Part shown: positions 50,429 to 59,140 of the stretch, one piece after another | How positions within the stretch are numbered: the first letter of the stretch is position 1 | Layout of the letters: each line of letters opens with the position of its first letter | Origin: an uncultured Bacteroidota bacterium | GTDB taxonomy: Bacteria; Bacteroidota; Bacteroidia; Bacteroidales; UBA932 | DNA: 64,000 nt | Reading direction: 5' to 3' | Assembly: GCA_937901965.1 (NCBI GenBank) | Contig: CALGSW010000016.1 | Span: 153,909-217,908 of the forward strand | The notes under the pieces: model-generated | What the model was told of the DNA's origin: nothing | What the model saw: only the letters and a program-made list of their open reading frames with translations | The model's database searches: none | Made by a program: the position numbers and the translations under genes

Positions 50429-51964
50429 TTAGTTTTGTCCCAAATTTAACAATAATCTGGAGAATTGAAGGTCGTGAAAATCATAGCTGAAGTCAGTCAG
50501 CGGCGAGACAGCTTTCATAGTAAATCCAACAGGAATTCCCTCATTGTCTAATGAGAACATTACAAAAGCATCTGCATTAAATGATCTGTCATCCCATTTT
50601 ACAATAAAAGTGTTGCCTTTATAGAAGTACATTTCACCACTTAGCACCGGTGACCTCATTGATGAGAATCGCAATCTCTCTCCTTTCAGTTCAACTTTTA
50701 CTATACCCAGCCAGTTATCTTTATAATCTCCACAAAAAGATGAAAGGACTTCTCTTCCCAGATCACCTCCTGCAGATTTAATCACTTTTTCAACCTCTGA
50801 TATTACTCTGCTCTCTTCTTCAAGTGCCTTATCTAACCTTACCTTATTCTCGGTTATCCTGTTCTTGCCTTTTACACCCAGATAACTATCTAATATTGTG
50901 CTTGTGACAGATGAGAATGCCTCAGATGACTGCTGATTGGTAAACACAATTATTCCAAGATTTAATTCTGGCACCATAGTAACCTGAGTTAGAACGCCTG
51001 AGAGCCCACCTGTATGCGTAACCACCTGATAACCTTCAATATCACTAACACGCCATCCAAGGGCATATGCAGAAAAGTTGGATTTATATGCACCCGGCCC
51101 TCTAACAGGAATTATTGTATAAGGCATCCACGTATCCTCAAACTCTCTCGTTTTCATCTGAGCATTTAACCATTTTGCCATGTCTGATACACTGCTGTAA
51201 ATTCCACCTGCAGCGTTTGCCATGCTTGTAAGTTTCATACTGACTACCTTAACCTCTCCATTGACTGGAGCATGTGGATCTATTACATTACTTTTATCCC
51301 GGAGTCTGTCATACGAAGCGGCACTCCTACCCATTTTCAGCGGAGCCATTATTCGCTCCTCTACAAACTCCTCCCAGCTTTTTCCTGACACTCGTGAAAC
51401 AACCTCACCTGCAACAATATACATAAGATTGTTGTAATTGTACTTAGTTCTGAACGGAGATTCAAGCTTGAGAAATCTCAGGTTATAAATCACATCTTCT
51501 GTAGAAAAATCGGAACCATCCGGCCATATCATAAGGTCTCCGGCTCCAAGTCCCAGACCTACTCTGTGTGAAAGAAGATCACTTATTGTTAATGCTTGAG
51601 TAATATACGGATCAGAGAGTCTGAATTCCGGGATAATATCAATAACCCTTGAATCCCACCTTATCTTTTTCTCTTTCACCAATATTGACAGTGCCGCACT
51701 TGTAAACGCCTTACTATTAGATGCTATGGCAAACAATGTGTTTTCATCAACAGGTTTTTTTGATATCAGGGAGGAGACTCCATAACCCTTCATATGTACA
51801 ATATTACCATCCTTAATAACAGCAACTGCAATTCCGGGTACATTAAAGATTTCCATGGAGCGTTTTGTAACCTGATCAATAAACTGTACGTCAGCAAAAA
51901 GAGTTACCGCAGGCACAATCAGCGCCAGCAAAAGACTAAACAAAGATTTTAAAATGGTTTTCAT
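50429..51964 (-). CDS. Serine hydrolase, class C beta-lactamase family
   Basis: The 511-residue exported protein has a signal (about 1-24), a beta-lactamase-like domain with SNSK (SxxK), the Tyr-x-Asn motif in YNYNNLMY and HTGG (in place of KTG), and a C-terminal DUF3471-like domain. This set fits esterases or D-amino acid peptidases more than resistance enzymes. Its start overlaps the upstream Nudix-like gene by 29 bp. Confidence 0.85.
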   Translation of the reverse strand: MKTILKSLFSLLLALIVPAVTLFADVQFIDQVTKRSMEIFNVPGIAVAVIKDGNIVHMKGYGVSSLISKKPVDENTLFAIASNSKAFTSAALSILVKEKKIRWDSRVIDIIPEFRLSDPYITQALTISDLLSHRVGLGLGAGDLMIWPDGSDFSTEDVIYNLRFLKLESPFRTKYNYNNLMYIVAGEVVSRVSGKSWEEFVEERIMAPLKMGRSAASYDRLRDKSNVIDPHAPVNGEVKVVSMKLTSMANAAGGIYSSVSDMAKWLNAQMKTREFEDTWMPYTIIPVRGPGAYKSNFSAYALGWRVSDIEGYQVVTHTGGLSGVLTQVTMVPELNLGIIVFTNQQSSEAFSSVTSTILDSYLGVKGKNRITENKVRLDKALEEESRVISEVEKVIKSAGGDLGREVLSSFCGDYKDNWLGIVKVELKGERLRFSSMRSPVLSGEMYFYKGNTFIVKWDDRSFNADAFVMFSLDNEGIPVGFTMKAVSPLTDFSYDFHDLQFSRLLLNLGQN

Positions 51965-52919
51965 CGTTCTTTTTAATTATTTCTTCTTCAAGATCTTTTC
52001 TAAAATTAGCAAACCTCTCTTCATACTCTCTGATATCTCTACAATCATTCAATATTAATCTGGAATAGAGCAAAATTAAAGAGTAAAGGGCAGATGGCTC
52101 CCACGGCGTTTCTGCAATCTCCTCTATTGCACGTTCAAGTTTTTTCTCAGAATAGGTAATTAAATCAAGAGAATTATATTCAAATACATCTCTTGCATAT
52201 TTTGCTTTTCCTGCAATTTCTCCAAATTCTTTTTCGCTTTGGTGATAGAAACTAAACTGGAAATAACCGAGCTGACTATCATAACCAAATGAGATCAGCT
52301 CGGTTTTGTCAATATCAAGTGAAAAATTTATCTCCTCTTCTGCCTCCCGCTTTATTGTCTCAAATGGAGATAAATCTTCCAGATCTGAACTTCCGCTTGC
52401 AGAGTATGTTCTAAAGAGGCGGTGAGTATCAATAACTTCAGAATTAGGCCTCATTCCTATTAAAACTCTGTCGTTTGCATCTTTACCTATTCCGCCTCTT
52501 CTGCAATTAATAAATATGCCCGCACCGCAATGGTTTGCCAAAAAACGGTCCCCGACAATGCCGTTACTAAAGCCCGCATCTGCCTCAGAAAGGCCCTTAA
52601 GTTTTGCGAACCCTTTATATACACTGTATTTTGAGGGGATATATCCCACTTTTAAACCGTTTTTCTCTTTTGAAAATGAGGTAATCCTTACTGTGTTACT
52701 GTCTCCGAATTTAAGAAAGCCTGTCTCACGTTCAAATTGCAAAGCATTGATGGGTTCATTTATATAGTTTAGATAATTTGGGAAGTCAATATCTCTCTCC
52801 TTGTGAAATAAAAGAGATTCTCTGGACAGAGTATTTAAAGAGTATCCAAAATCAAACGCAGAATTTAGAATTTCAAAGAATGGAATCTCCCGGAAATATA
52901 CTTTAGCTTTTTGAATCAT
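51936..52919 (-). CDS. Nudix-like protein with degenerate Nudix box
   Basis: The 327-residue cytoplasmic protein has, near residue 190, FETIKREAEEEINF, which resembles the REUxEExGU core of the Nudix box, although the preceding Gly and Glu are not at the standard spacing and the final Gly is Asn. The segment before it (DRVLIGMRPNSEVIDTHRLF) fits a Nudix beta-strand. About 120 N-terminal residues match nothing I know. It overlaps both neighbours (17 and 29 bp), so it is tightly coupled in the operon. Confidence 0.5.
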   Translation of the reverse strand: MIQKAKVYFREIPFFEILNSAFDFGYSLNTLSRESLLFHKERDIDFPNYLNYINEPINALQFERETGFLKFGDSNTVRITSFSKEKNGLKVGYIPSKYSVYKGFAKLKGLSEADAGFSNGIVGDRFLANHCGAGIFINCRRGGIGKDANDRVLIGMRPNSEVIDTHRLFRTYSASGSSDLEDLSPFETIKREAEEEINFSLDIDKTELISFGYDSQLGYFQFSFYHQSEKEFGEIAGKAKYARDVFEYNSLDLITYSEKKLERAIEEIAETPWEPSALYSLILLYSRLILNDCRDIREYEERFANFRKDLEEEIIKKNDENHFKIFV

Positions 52920-53862
52920 TTTTTTTGGGTCTGTTTACCGGTTTGAACGGGATTGTAAAGTTAAAAATTGATCCGCCGTTCTCATTAGGCTGAGCCCAAA
53001 TTTTTCCACCCATCATTTCAACATATGACTTTGCAATAGCCAGCCCCAGTCCAGCACCATCATATGTCTTTGTATAAGACATGTTTACCTGTACAAATCT
53101 GTTAAAGATTCTCTCAAGCTGTCCCTCAGGTATACCCACACCGGAATCTGCTACCATAAATCTTACGAAATCTCCGTCTCTGGCACAGCTTATCTTTACA
53201 TAGCCTGTGTTTGTGTACTTTAATGCATTTTTAATCAGGTTTGACAAAACGCAAACAATTTTATCCCTGTCCATCATCAGGGACTCTACCCTTTCACTCT
53301 CCCTGCAAGCTTCAAGAATAAGATTAATACCCTTATCAGTTGCAGATGGTAAAAAGAGTTGAGCAATAGAATTCATTAATTCAAAGATGTTTACTGATGT
53401 ATACTTTAGTCTGACCTGACCAGAATCCACCATTGAGATATTAAGAATGTCATTTATCAGCTCCAGCATTCTTTCACCGCTCTTTTCAATAATAGAGATA
53501 AACTGCAGCCTCTCCTGATGGCTCAGCGATTCATCCTTTAGAAGCTCGGCAAAACCCATAACTCCATTCATTGGTGTTCTTATCTCATGGCTTACATTTG
53601 CCAGGAATCCTGATTTGAGTTTATCGCTCTCAAGCGCACGTTCTTCAGCTTTTCTTAGTTTCTGCAAGTGCTTTCTTATAAAAAAATAGAAAAGCAGTGC
53701 TGTTATTATTACATAAAACAGCCCCTTATATGTTTGAAGATGTGACGCAATTTCAGGATTTGGAGCCAACAAGTCAGTAAGTTCGTCAGAAAAAAGAATC
53801 CATCCGCTTCCTACAAGAAGATAAACCAGTGTAATTCCGGACTCAAAACGGAACTTAGCCAT
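52903..53862 (-). CDS. Membrane histidine kinase with minimal sensor
   Basis: The 319-residue protein has two N-terminal membrane helices (about 10-28 and 43-63) with a short periplasmic loop, a HisKA domain with His in NVSHEIRTPMNG, and a HATPase domain (NLIKNALKYT, DSGVGIPEGQ, GAGLGLAI). There is no separate input domain and no response regulator nearby. The ATG at 53862 is used; a TTG further upstream is less likely. It is followed with a 17-bp overlap by the Nudix-like gene. Confidence 0.9.
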   Translation of the reverse strand: MAKFRFESGITLVYLLVGSGWILFSDELTDLLAPNPEIASHLQTYKGLFYVIITALLFYFFIRKHLQKLRKAEERALESDKLKSGFLANVSHEIRTPMNGVMGFAELLKDESLSHQERLQFISIIEKSGERMLELINDILNISMVDSGQVRLKYTSVNIFELMNSIAQLFLPSATDKGINLILEACRESERVESLMMDRDKIVCVLSNLIKNALKYTNTGYVKISCARDGDFVRFMVADSGVGIPEGQLERIFNRFVQVNMSYTKTYDGAGLGLAIAKSYVEMMGGKIWAQPNENGGSIFNFTIPFKPVNRPKKNDSKS

Positions 53863-53917
53863 GACAAATGGATTTGTCTGCAATATAACAAATTATCTGC
53901 TAATTTGAAAAGGGTTT

Positions 53918-54535
53918 TTACACAATCTCATCAATAGCAGATGAGAGTCTTTCATAACTTATAAAGCCTGCAAGCCTTGCGCTTTTACCTGATTGTGCTT
54001 TAAATATATAAGTTGGGAATAAATCCACATTAAGATTTGCGGCCAGTTTTAAATCTTCATAAAAAAGCTCTTTTCCCCTACCCTCAAAATCTGCTGCAAA
54101 ATGTTTAAGATTAAGCCCGGCGGCCTCAGCTGCCAAGATAATATTCTCCATCTTTGCAATGTTAATTCTCTTATGAAAGAGCATCTCTCGCAAAATAAAA
54201 TAAAACTCAAGACCTCTGCTCTCTCCCTGAAGCATTGCTGCTCTGAAAGCGATAGAGGGCGGGTATGATGAAGCCGGAGGATCTGTCTCCCATACTTTTC
54301 CGTCTATTTTAAAGCCAATTTTCTCAGATGCTTCCGGCCAATGCCTGCCAACAACCGCAGGTCCATCCGGACTACCGGAGAACATACTCCAATCCGGCAT
54401 AAGTCCTCCCATTCTGTACTCAATATCAAAACACTTGCCTCTTTCCCGTTTCAGCCGGGAGATAACAGGCTCACTTCCCCAGCAGTAGGAGCAGACCGGG
54501 TCAGAAAAATATATAATATGCACCGGTTTTTCCAT
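53918..54535 (-). CDS. DsbA-family thiol oxidoreductase
   Basis: The 205-residue protein has a thioredoxin-fold active site CSYC in YFSDPVCSYCWGSEP, a helical insert, and a cis-Pro region LFPTYIFK. No signal peptide is seen, so it is probably cytoplasmic, like FrnE/YjbH-type DsbA relatives. An AGAGG five bases upstream supports the ATG at 54535; a GTG two codons earlier would overlap the hemerythrin stop. It follows the hemerythrin gene by 2 bp, and both may deal with redox or oxygen. Confidence 0.82.
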   Translation of the reverse strand: MEKPVHIIYFSDPVCSYCWGSEPVISRLKRERGKCFDIEYRMGGLMPDWSMFSGSPDGPAVVGRHWPEASEKIGFKIDGKVWETDPPASSYPPSIAFRAAMLQGESRGLEFYFILREMLFHKRINIAKMENIILAAEAAGLNLKHFAADFEGRGKELFYEDLKLAANLNVDLFPTYIFKAQSGKSARLAGFISYERLSSAIDEIV

Positions 54536-54537
54536 AA

Positions 54538-54948
54538 TCACCTCTTTGTTTCAATGTACCTTTTGTAATTAAAATCCATCTCAAGGATATGTTTCATCCA
54601 CCATTTTTTGAGAAAAGAGCACACCTCCTCAGGATCTGTAGGTTGTAGATTTGTATAGTTCAGGTTAAAAAGTGCAACCTTTTTTATATAATATTTGTGA
54701 GCTTTTTTGTGTTCTGCAAGACCTGGAAAATTCTTTTCCGCCATAAAACTCTCCTCCTCACGAAAATGCACCAAACTATAGTCTGTCAACTGTGAAAGCA
54801 ACTCTGCAAGTCTGGGGGATCTTGAGCTTAGCTCCTTCTCATGTATAAAACTGTTAATTATTTCAAATATATGCTTGTGCTGAAGGTCAATCCTACCCTC
54901 ATTAACTGAGAGTTCATCGCTCCAGTTGATATTGTCACACTTTTCCAT
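54538..54948 (-). CDS. Bacteriohemerythrin
   Basis: Hemerythrins bind oxygen at a di-iron site. The 136-residue protein has all expected ligands: His in DLQHKHIFEII, His and Glu in HFREEESFM, two His in LAEHKKAHKYY and His and Asp in WWMKHILEMDF. The length fits single-domain bacterial members. It probably carries or senses oxygen in the cytoplasm. It is the first gene of the eleven-gene run. Confidence 0.93.
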   Translation of the reverse strand: MEKCDNINWSDELSVNEGRIDLQHKHIFEIINSFIHEKELSSRSPRLAELLSQLTDYSLVHFREEESFMAEKNFPGLAEHKKAHKYYIKKVALFNLNYTNLQPTDPEEVCSFLKKWWMKHILEMDFNYKRYIETKR

Positions 54949-54968
54949 AAATTATATAAACTATTCAT

Positions 54969-54976
54969 CAAAAGTA
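54969..54976 (-). promoter_or_regulatory. -7 box for the hemerythrin-led run
   Basis: The minus strand reads TACTTTTG, an exact TAnnTTTG match, 20 bp before the hemerythrin ATG. No clear -33 element. The divergent pdxH gene may use TAATATTG nearby (one mismatch). Confidence 0.45.
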
Positions 54977-55013
54977 CCACTTTTTTGTTAATATTGAGAA
55001 ACAGAAAACCTAT

Positions 55014-55649
55014 ATGGAAGATAAGATATTGTATCACATGCGAAAAGAGTATTCTCCCATACCCATTTCAACAGAAATGATGATGCAGACACCTTTTTTA
55101 CAGTTTGAGAAATGGTTTGAAGATGCAAAAGAGTTTGAGAATCAGGAGGCAAATGCAATGATACTCTCAACATGCAGTAATGGTGGCAATCCCTCGTCAA
55201 GAGTTGTTCTGCTCAAAAGATATTCAGGCGAAGGGTTTGTGTTCTTCACAAACTACCTCAGCAGGAAGGGAGAAGAACTTGAAGCTAATCACAGAGCATC
55301 TCTTCTGTTCTATTGGCCACAAACAATGCGCCAGATAAGAATTGAGGGAGAGGTTTCAAAAGTATCATCTGCCGAATCAGATGAGTATTTTTTTAGCCGG
55401 CCAAGGGAGAGCAGAGCATCGGCTATACTTTCAATGCAGAGCAGACCTTTAGAGGATAAAGAGACCTTTGACATAGAGGTGAAAAGACTCTCAGAAAATG
55501 GAGAACTAATCCGGCCTGAAAACTGGGGGGGGTATATTTTAAAACCGGAGTATTTTGAATTCTGGCAGGGTGCTGTCAGCCGCACACATGACAGATTTGC
55601 TTATGAACCAACCAACAATGGGTGGAAAATAACCAGACTATATCCCTAG
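55014..55649 (+). CDS. pdxH: Pyridoxine/pyridoxamine 5'-phosphate oxidase
   Basis: PdxH makes pyridoxal 5'-phosphate from PNP or PMP using FMN. The 211-residue cytoplasmic enzyme has NPSSRVVLLKRYSGEGFVFF and TNYLSRKGEELEANHRASLL (FMN binding), YWPQTMRQIRIEGEVSKVS and the C-terminal signature PEYFEFWQGAVSRTHDRFAY. Its last codon shares CTAG with the stop of the convergent TPR gene. Confidence 0.95.
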   Translation: MEDKILYHMRKEYSPIPISTEMMMQTPFLQFEKWFEDAKEFENQEANAMILSTCSNGGNPSSRVVLLKRYSGEGFVFFTNYLSRKGEELEANHRASLLFYWPQTMRQIRIEGEVSKVSSAESDEYFFSRPRESRASAILSMQSRPLEDKETFDIEVKRLSENGELIRPENWGGYILKPEYFEFWQGAVSRTHDRFAYEPTNNGWKITRLYP

Positions 55650-56656
55650 CGGCAAAACTCTTCAAGCAGGGCAGCTGCAGCAACCTCACCATAGGCGACG
55701 GCTTTTCTCCAGTTTTCACACGCTTCGCTCTTTCTTCCAAGGTTATCAAGAGCAACACCTCTGTTAAAAAATGCTAGTGCATTAACAGGATCAACCTCTA
55801 TTGCATGGTTGTAATCTTCAACTGCACCTTGTAAATCCTTCAAGCTGTACTTTGAAATGCCCCTGTTTACATAAGCATTTACCAGGGTTGGTCTTAACTC
55901 AATCGCCCTGGTAAAGTCGCTTACAGATTCGGCATATTTTTCCAGTTTCTGCCTCACAATACCTCTGTTATAAAAAGCAATCAACATCTCGGGCTCAATC
56001 TCAATTGCCCTGGAATAATCTTCCTCTGCACCCCTGAAATCGTTTAGCACACTTTTGCACAAGCCTCTGTTTACATATGCGACTGCATCAGTGGATGAAA
56101 TTTCAAGCTCTCTTGTAAAGTCCGATATAGCTTCATAATTATGGCCCAGTTTCCTGTGGGACTCAGCTCTTGCATACCATGCATCCGGAAATCTGGGGTC
56201 AATCGCAATACATTTGTTGAAATCTTTAATAGCCTCTTCATGATAATTGAGCATTGCGAGCAGTGACCCTTTGCCATACCATGCCCTGGAGTGCAGGGAG
56301 TCTGTCTGAACTGCCCTTATGTAATCATCAATTGCGTCTCTGTACCTCTCCTGATACTCTCTGGCAAGGCCACGGCTATAAAGCGCTTCGGCATTTCCCG
56401 GGTTCAATTCTATGGTTTTTGTAAAATCTGATTCTGCCTTTGAGTATTGTTCAAGTGTCAGCAGCGCTACACCCCTGTTAAACCATGCCGTAGTAAATTT
56501 TTGATCAAGGTTCAAGGCTTTTGTGTAGTCTTCAACAGCACCCAGATAGTCTTTTTTGACATGTTTTTCTACCCCTATATTGTAGAACTGCTCGGCTGTC
56601 TGACCTGAAAACATTACTGGGAGCAATAAAGCTAAAATCAATGAAACTTTTTTCAT
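55646..56656 (-). CDS. Secreted TPR-repeat protein
   Basis: The 336-residue protein has a signal (MKKVSLILALLLPVMFSGQ) and nine 34-residue TPR repeats filling the rest (for example TTAWFNRGVALLTLEQYSKA and LIAFYNRGIVRQKLEKYAES). TPR arrays bind other proteins; the partner here is unknown. It is monocistronic and convergent with pdxH. Confidence 0.87.
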   Translation of the reverse strand: MKKVSLILALLLPVMFSGQTAEQFYNIGVEKHVKKDYLGAVEDYTKALNLDQKFTTAWFNRGVALLTLEQYSKAESDFTKTIELNPGNAEALYSRGLAREYQERYRDAIDDYIRAVQTDSLHSRAWYGKGSLLAMLNYHEEAIKDFNKCIAIDPRFPDAWYARAESHRKLGHNYEAISDFTRELEISSTDAVAYVNRGLCKSVLNDFRGAEEDYSRAIEIEPEMLIAFYNRGIVRQKLEKYAESVSDFTRAIELRPTLVNAYVNRGISKYSLKDLQGAVEDYNHAIEVDPVNALAFFNRGVALDNLGRKSEACENWRKAVAYGEVAAAALLEEFCR

Positions 56657-56711
56657 TGCCCATTTGTTTTCAGAAAGTTAAGCAAAAATCCAATACACCC
56701 TTCAAAATAAT

Positions 56712-56719
56712 TATCTTTG
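56712..56719 (+). promoter_or_regulatory. -7 box for the second DUF5686 gene
   Basis: TATCTTTG matches TAnnTTTG, 33 bp before the ATG at 56753. No -33 match at the usual distance. Confidence 0.5.
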
Positions 56720-56752
56720 CCAGAGATTACTTTTGGAATCTAAAATGTATTA

Positions 56753-59104
56753 ATGAAAGAGAGAATCCTTATATATAGTTTTTCGATTATAATTCTTTTA
56801 CTTGAAGCACTTTTATCCCCACAAAACTTACACGGACAACAAAAGAAGACAAATGCTTCAGAACAGGAGAATATCAGGACTATTGAAATAGACGAGCTTG
56901 TTGTAAGGGGTGGCAGAGTACGTTACAGGAACAAGGGGAATCCGGCTGTTGAGCTGATTGATAGCGTAATATCATACAAAGAGAGGAACAGAAGCACAAA
57001 TTTCAGCTCACTTAAATACCAGAAATATGAAAAGATAGTATTCTCTATTACAAATGTTAGTCAGAGAATACAGAACATGAAGCTTCTGAATAAATTCAGA
57101 TTCGTTTTTGATAATCTTGATACCACACGTATTCCCGGAAAAGCAGTTCTCCCGATGTACATGAGAGAGAGAGTATCGGATTATGCTTATGACGGCACAA
57201 GTGGCACGGCAAATGAGATTATCAGGGGGGAGAAGATGGTAACATACGAGGAGCATATGGATGAGCAGGGGATTGGAGAGTGGCTGAATTATCTTTATGA
57301 GGAGGTTGATATTTACGAAAATAACATCCTGTTTCTCACAAACAAATTCATAAGCCCCATCTCTCCTGCAGCTCCAACATTTTACAGATATTATATAACT
57401 GATACAACTTCAAGCGGTGGTGAAAAGTGTACAAGGCTCTTCTTTACACCCAGAAACAAAACAGACTTTCTGTTTCAGGGATATCTTTATATTACAATGG
57501 ACGGTACATACGCTATCAGAAGAGCTGAAATTGAAGTAAATAAAAATATTAACCTCAACTGGATTAAAGAGAGCAGAGTTGTACAGGAGTTTAAACGCAC
57601 AGGTGAAGGCGGGTGGATTATTGATAAAAATGAAACATCAATAGACTTTGGTTACAGCAAAGGAGGACTGGGAGTATTTGGGCAGAGATCTGTCTCTTAC
57701 AGAGATTACACCTTTAACAAACCCATTCCAAAAGTCTATTTTACCACACAAAATGTAAGGGCAGATTCGGTTTTTGCCAAGGGGGAGGAGTTCTGGAAAA
57801 TTAACCGTCATGAGGAACTTTCAAAGTCTGAGGAGGGTATATACAAAACTTCCGATTCACTTCGCAGCATGAGTTCATTCAGGAGAATAACAAATTTTTT
57901 CAGAATAGTTCTAGCCAGCTATCACGATTTTGGAAAATTTGAACTGGGCCCGGTAAGTACTTTCTATAGCTACAATCCCACTGAAGGCTCCAGAATCAGG
58001 CTGGGAGGTCTTACCACAACAGACTTCAGTAAAAGATTTAATTTTGACGGACATGTTTCATATGGTTTTGGAGATAAGCAGTTTAAATATAAGATTGGGA
58101 CAACAATCTCTCTGACAGATAAAACAATTTATGAATTTCCGGTAAGAAGCCTTCGCTTTAGTATTCAGAAAGAGACCAAAGTACCCGGTGTTGAGTTATA
58201 TTTTGTTCATGAAGGGAGCGCATACCTGTCAATTAGCCGGGGAATAGACAATAAACTCTTTTACAATAAGAGTATCAAGGCAGAGTACCTTCATGAATTT
58301 GAGAACCATTTCTCTTACAAATTAGGTTATAATTTTACCAGACAAAGAGCCGGAGGTAGTCTTGACTTTGGAGATATTCCTTGGCTGGATATTGGAGAGC
58401 TCAGTATAGACCTGCGATATGCTCCCAACGAGCAATACTATCAGAAGAGAACTTTCAGAACACCAATAGCAAGTAAATATCCAATACTTCAGCTAAACTA
58501 TACACATGGCAACAAAATTCTGGGTGGCAATTATAACTACCATCTATTCAGGTTTAATGCCAGCAAACGATTTTATCCATCTGTGATAGGATATACAGAT
58601 GCAGTTTTTGAAAGTGGGCTGGTACTGGGAACCCTCCCCTTCCCTCTTCTTGAGATGCATAATGCAAATCAGTCATATATCTATCAGGCAACAACCTATA
58701 ATCTGATGAACTTCCTTGAATTTGTGAGTGACAGATACGCTTCTCTGTTTTTTGACCACAATTTCAACGGTTTCTTTCTTAACAAAATTCCACTAATCAA
58801 ACATCTGGGGTTAAGAGAAATTGTAACTTTCAAAATCCTTTACGGAGCACTTACAGATAAAAACAATCCAGACAAATATCCTGTCTCTTCACTTGCCGGA
58901 AAAGGTCTTATGCCACTTCCCGGAGACATATCGGGAAATCCTGCAACATTTTCACTTAACAACGGGCCATACATTGAGATGAGCGTAGGGGTGGGCAATA
59001 TCTTTAAATTACTGAGAGTGGACCTTGTCAGAAGACTTACGTATACAGACAACCCAAATATTACTAAATGGGGCTTAAGATTTAGAATAAAGTTTGATCT
59101 GTAA
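56753..59104 (+). CDS. DUF5686 protein without CarboxypepD_reg domain
   Basis: The 783-residue predicted outer-membrane protein has a signal, then directly a DUF5686-type region (AVELIDSVISYKERNRSTNF, LKYQKYEKIVFSITNV) and a beta-strand-rich C-terminal barrel (ending GLRFRIKFDL). The N-terminal carboxypeptidase-like domain of its relative at 15472-18036 is missing, replaced by about 30 residues with ENIRTIEIDELVVRGGRVRY. Function is unknown. Confidence 0.8.
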   Translation: MKERILIYSFSIIILLLEALLSPQNLHGQQKKTNASEQENIRTIEIDELVVRGGRVRYRNKGNPAVELIDSVISYKERNRSTNFSSLKYQKYEKIVFSITNVSQRIQNMKLLNKFRFVFDNLDTTRIPGKAVLPMYMRERVSDYAYDGTSGTANEIIRGEKMVTYEEHMDEQGIGEWLNYLYEEVDIYENNILFLTNKFISPISPAAPTFYRYYITDTTSSGGEKCTRLFFTPRNKTDFLFQGYLYITMDGTYAIRRAEIEVNKNINLNWIKESRVVQEFKRTGEGGWIIDKNETSIDFGYSKGGLGVFGQRSVSYRDYTFNKPIPKVYFTTQNVRADSVFAKGEEFWKINRHEELSKSEEGIYKTSDSLRSMSSFRRITNFFRIVLASYHDFGKFELGPVSTFYSYNPTEGSRIRLGGLTTTDFSKRFNFDGHVSYGFGDKQFKYKIGTTISLTDKTIYEFPVRSLRFSIQKETKVPGVELYFVHEGSAYLSISRGIDNKLFYNKSIKAEYLHEFENHFSYKLGYNFTRQRAGGSLDFGDIPWLDIGELSIDLRYAPNEQYYQKRTFRTPIASKYPILQLNYTHGNKILGGNYNYHLFRFNASKRFYPSVIGYTDAVFESGLVLGTLPFPLLEMHNANQSYIYQATTYNLMNFLEFVSDRYASLFFDHNFNGFFLNKIPLIKHLGLREIVTFKILYGALTDKNNPDKYPVSSLAGKGLMPLPGDISGNPATFSLNNGPYIEMSVGVGNIFKLLRVDLVRRLTYTDNPNITKWGLRFRIKFDL

Positions 59105-59108
59105 TGAT

Positions 59109-59116
59109 TATATTTG
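59109..59116 (+). promoter_or_regulatory. -7 box for the GDPD gene
   Basis: TATATTTG matches TAnnTTTG, 24 bp before the ATG at 59141. The in-frame TTG at 59114 lies inside this box and is rejected as the start. Confidence 0.5.
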
Positions 59117-59140
59117 GCAAAGTATCAAATAACCCCAAAA

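Noticed and set aside
50429..51964. Antibiotic-resistance beta-lactamase
   Set aside because: The motifs (SxxK, YxN, HTG) and the C-terminal extra domain fit esterase or peptidase relatives of class C, with no sign of a resistance island.
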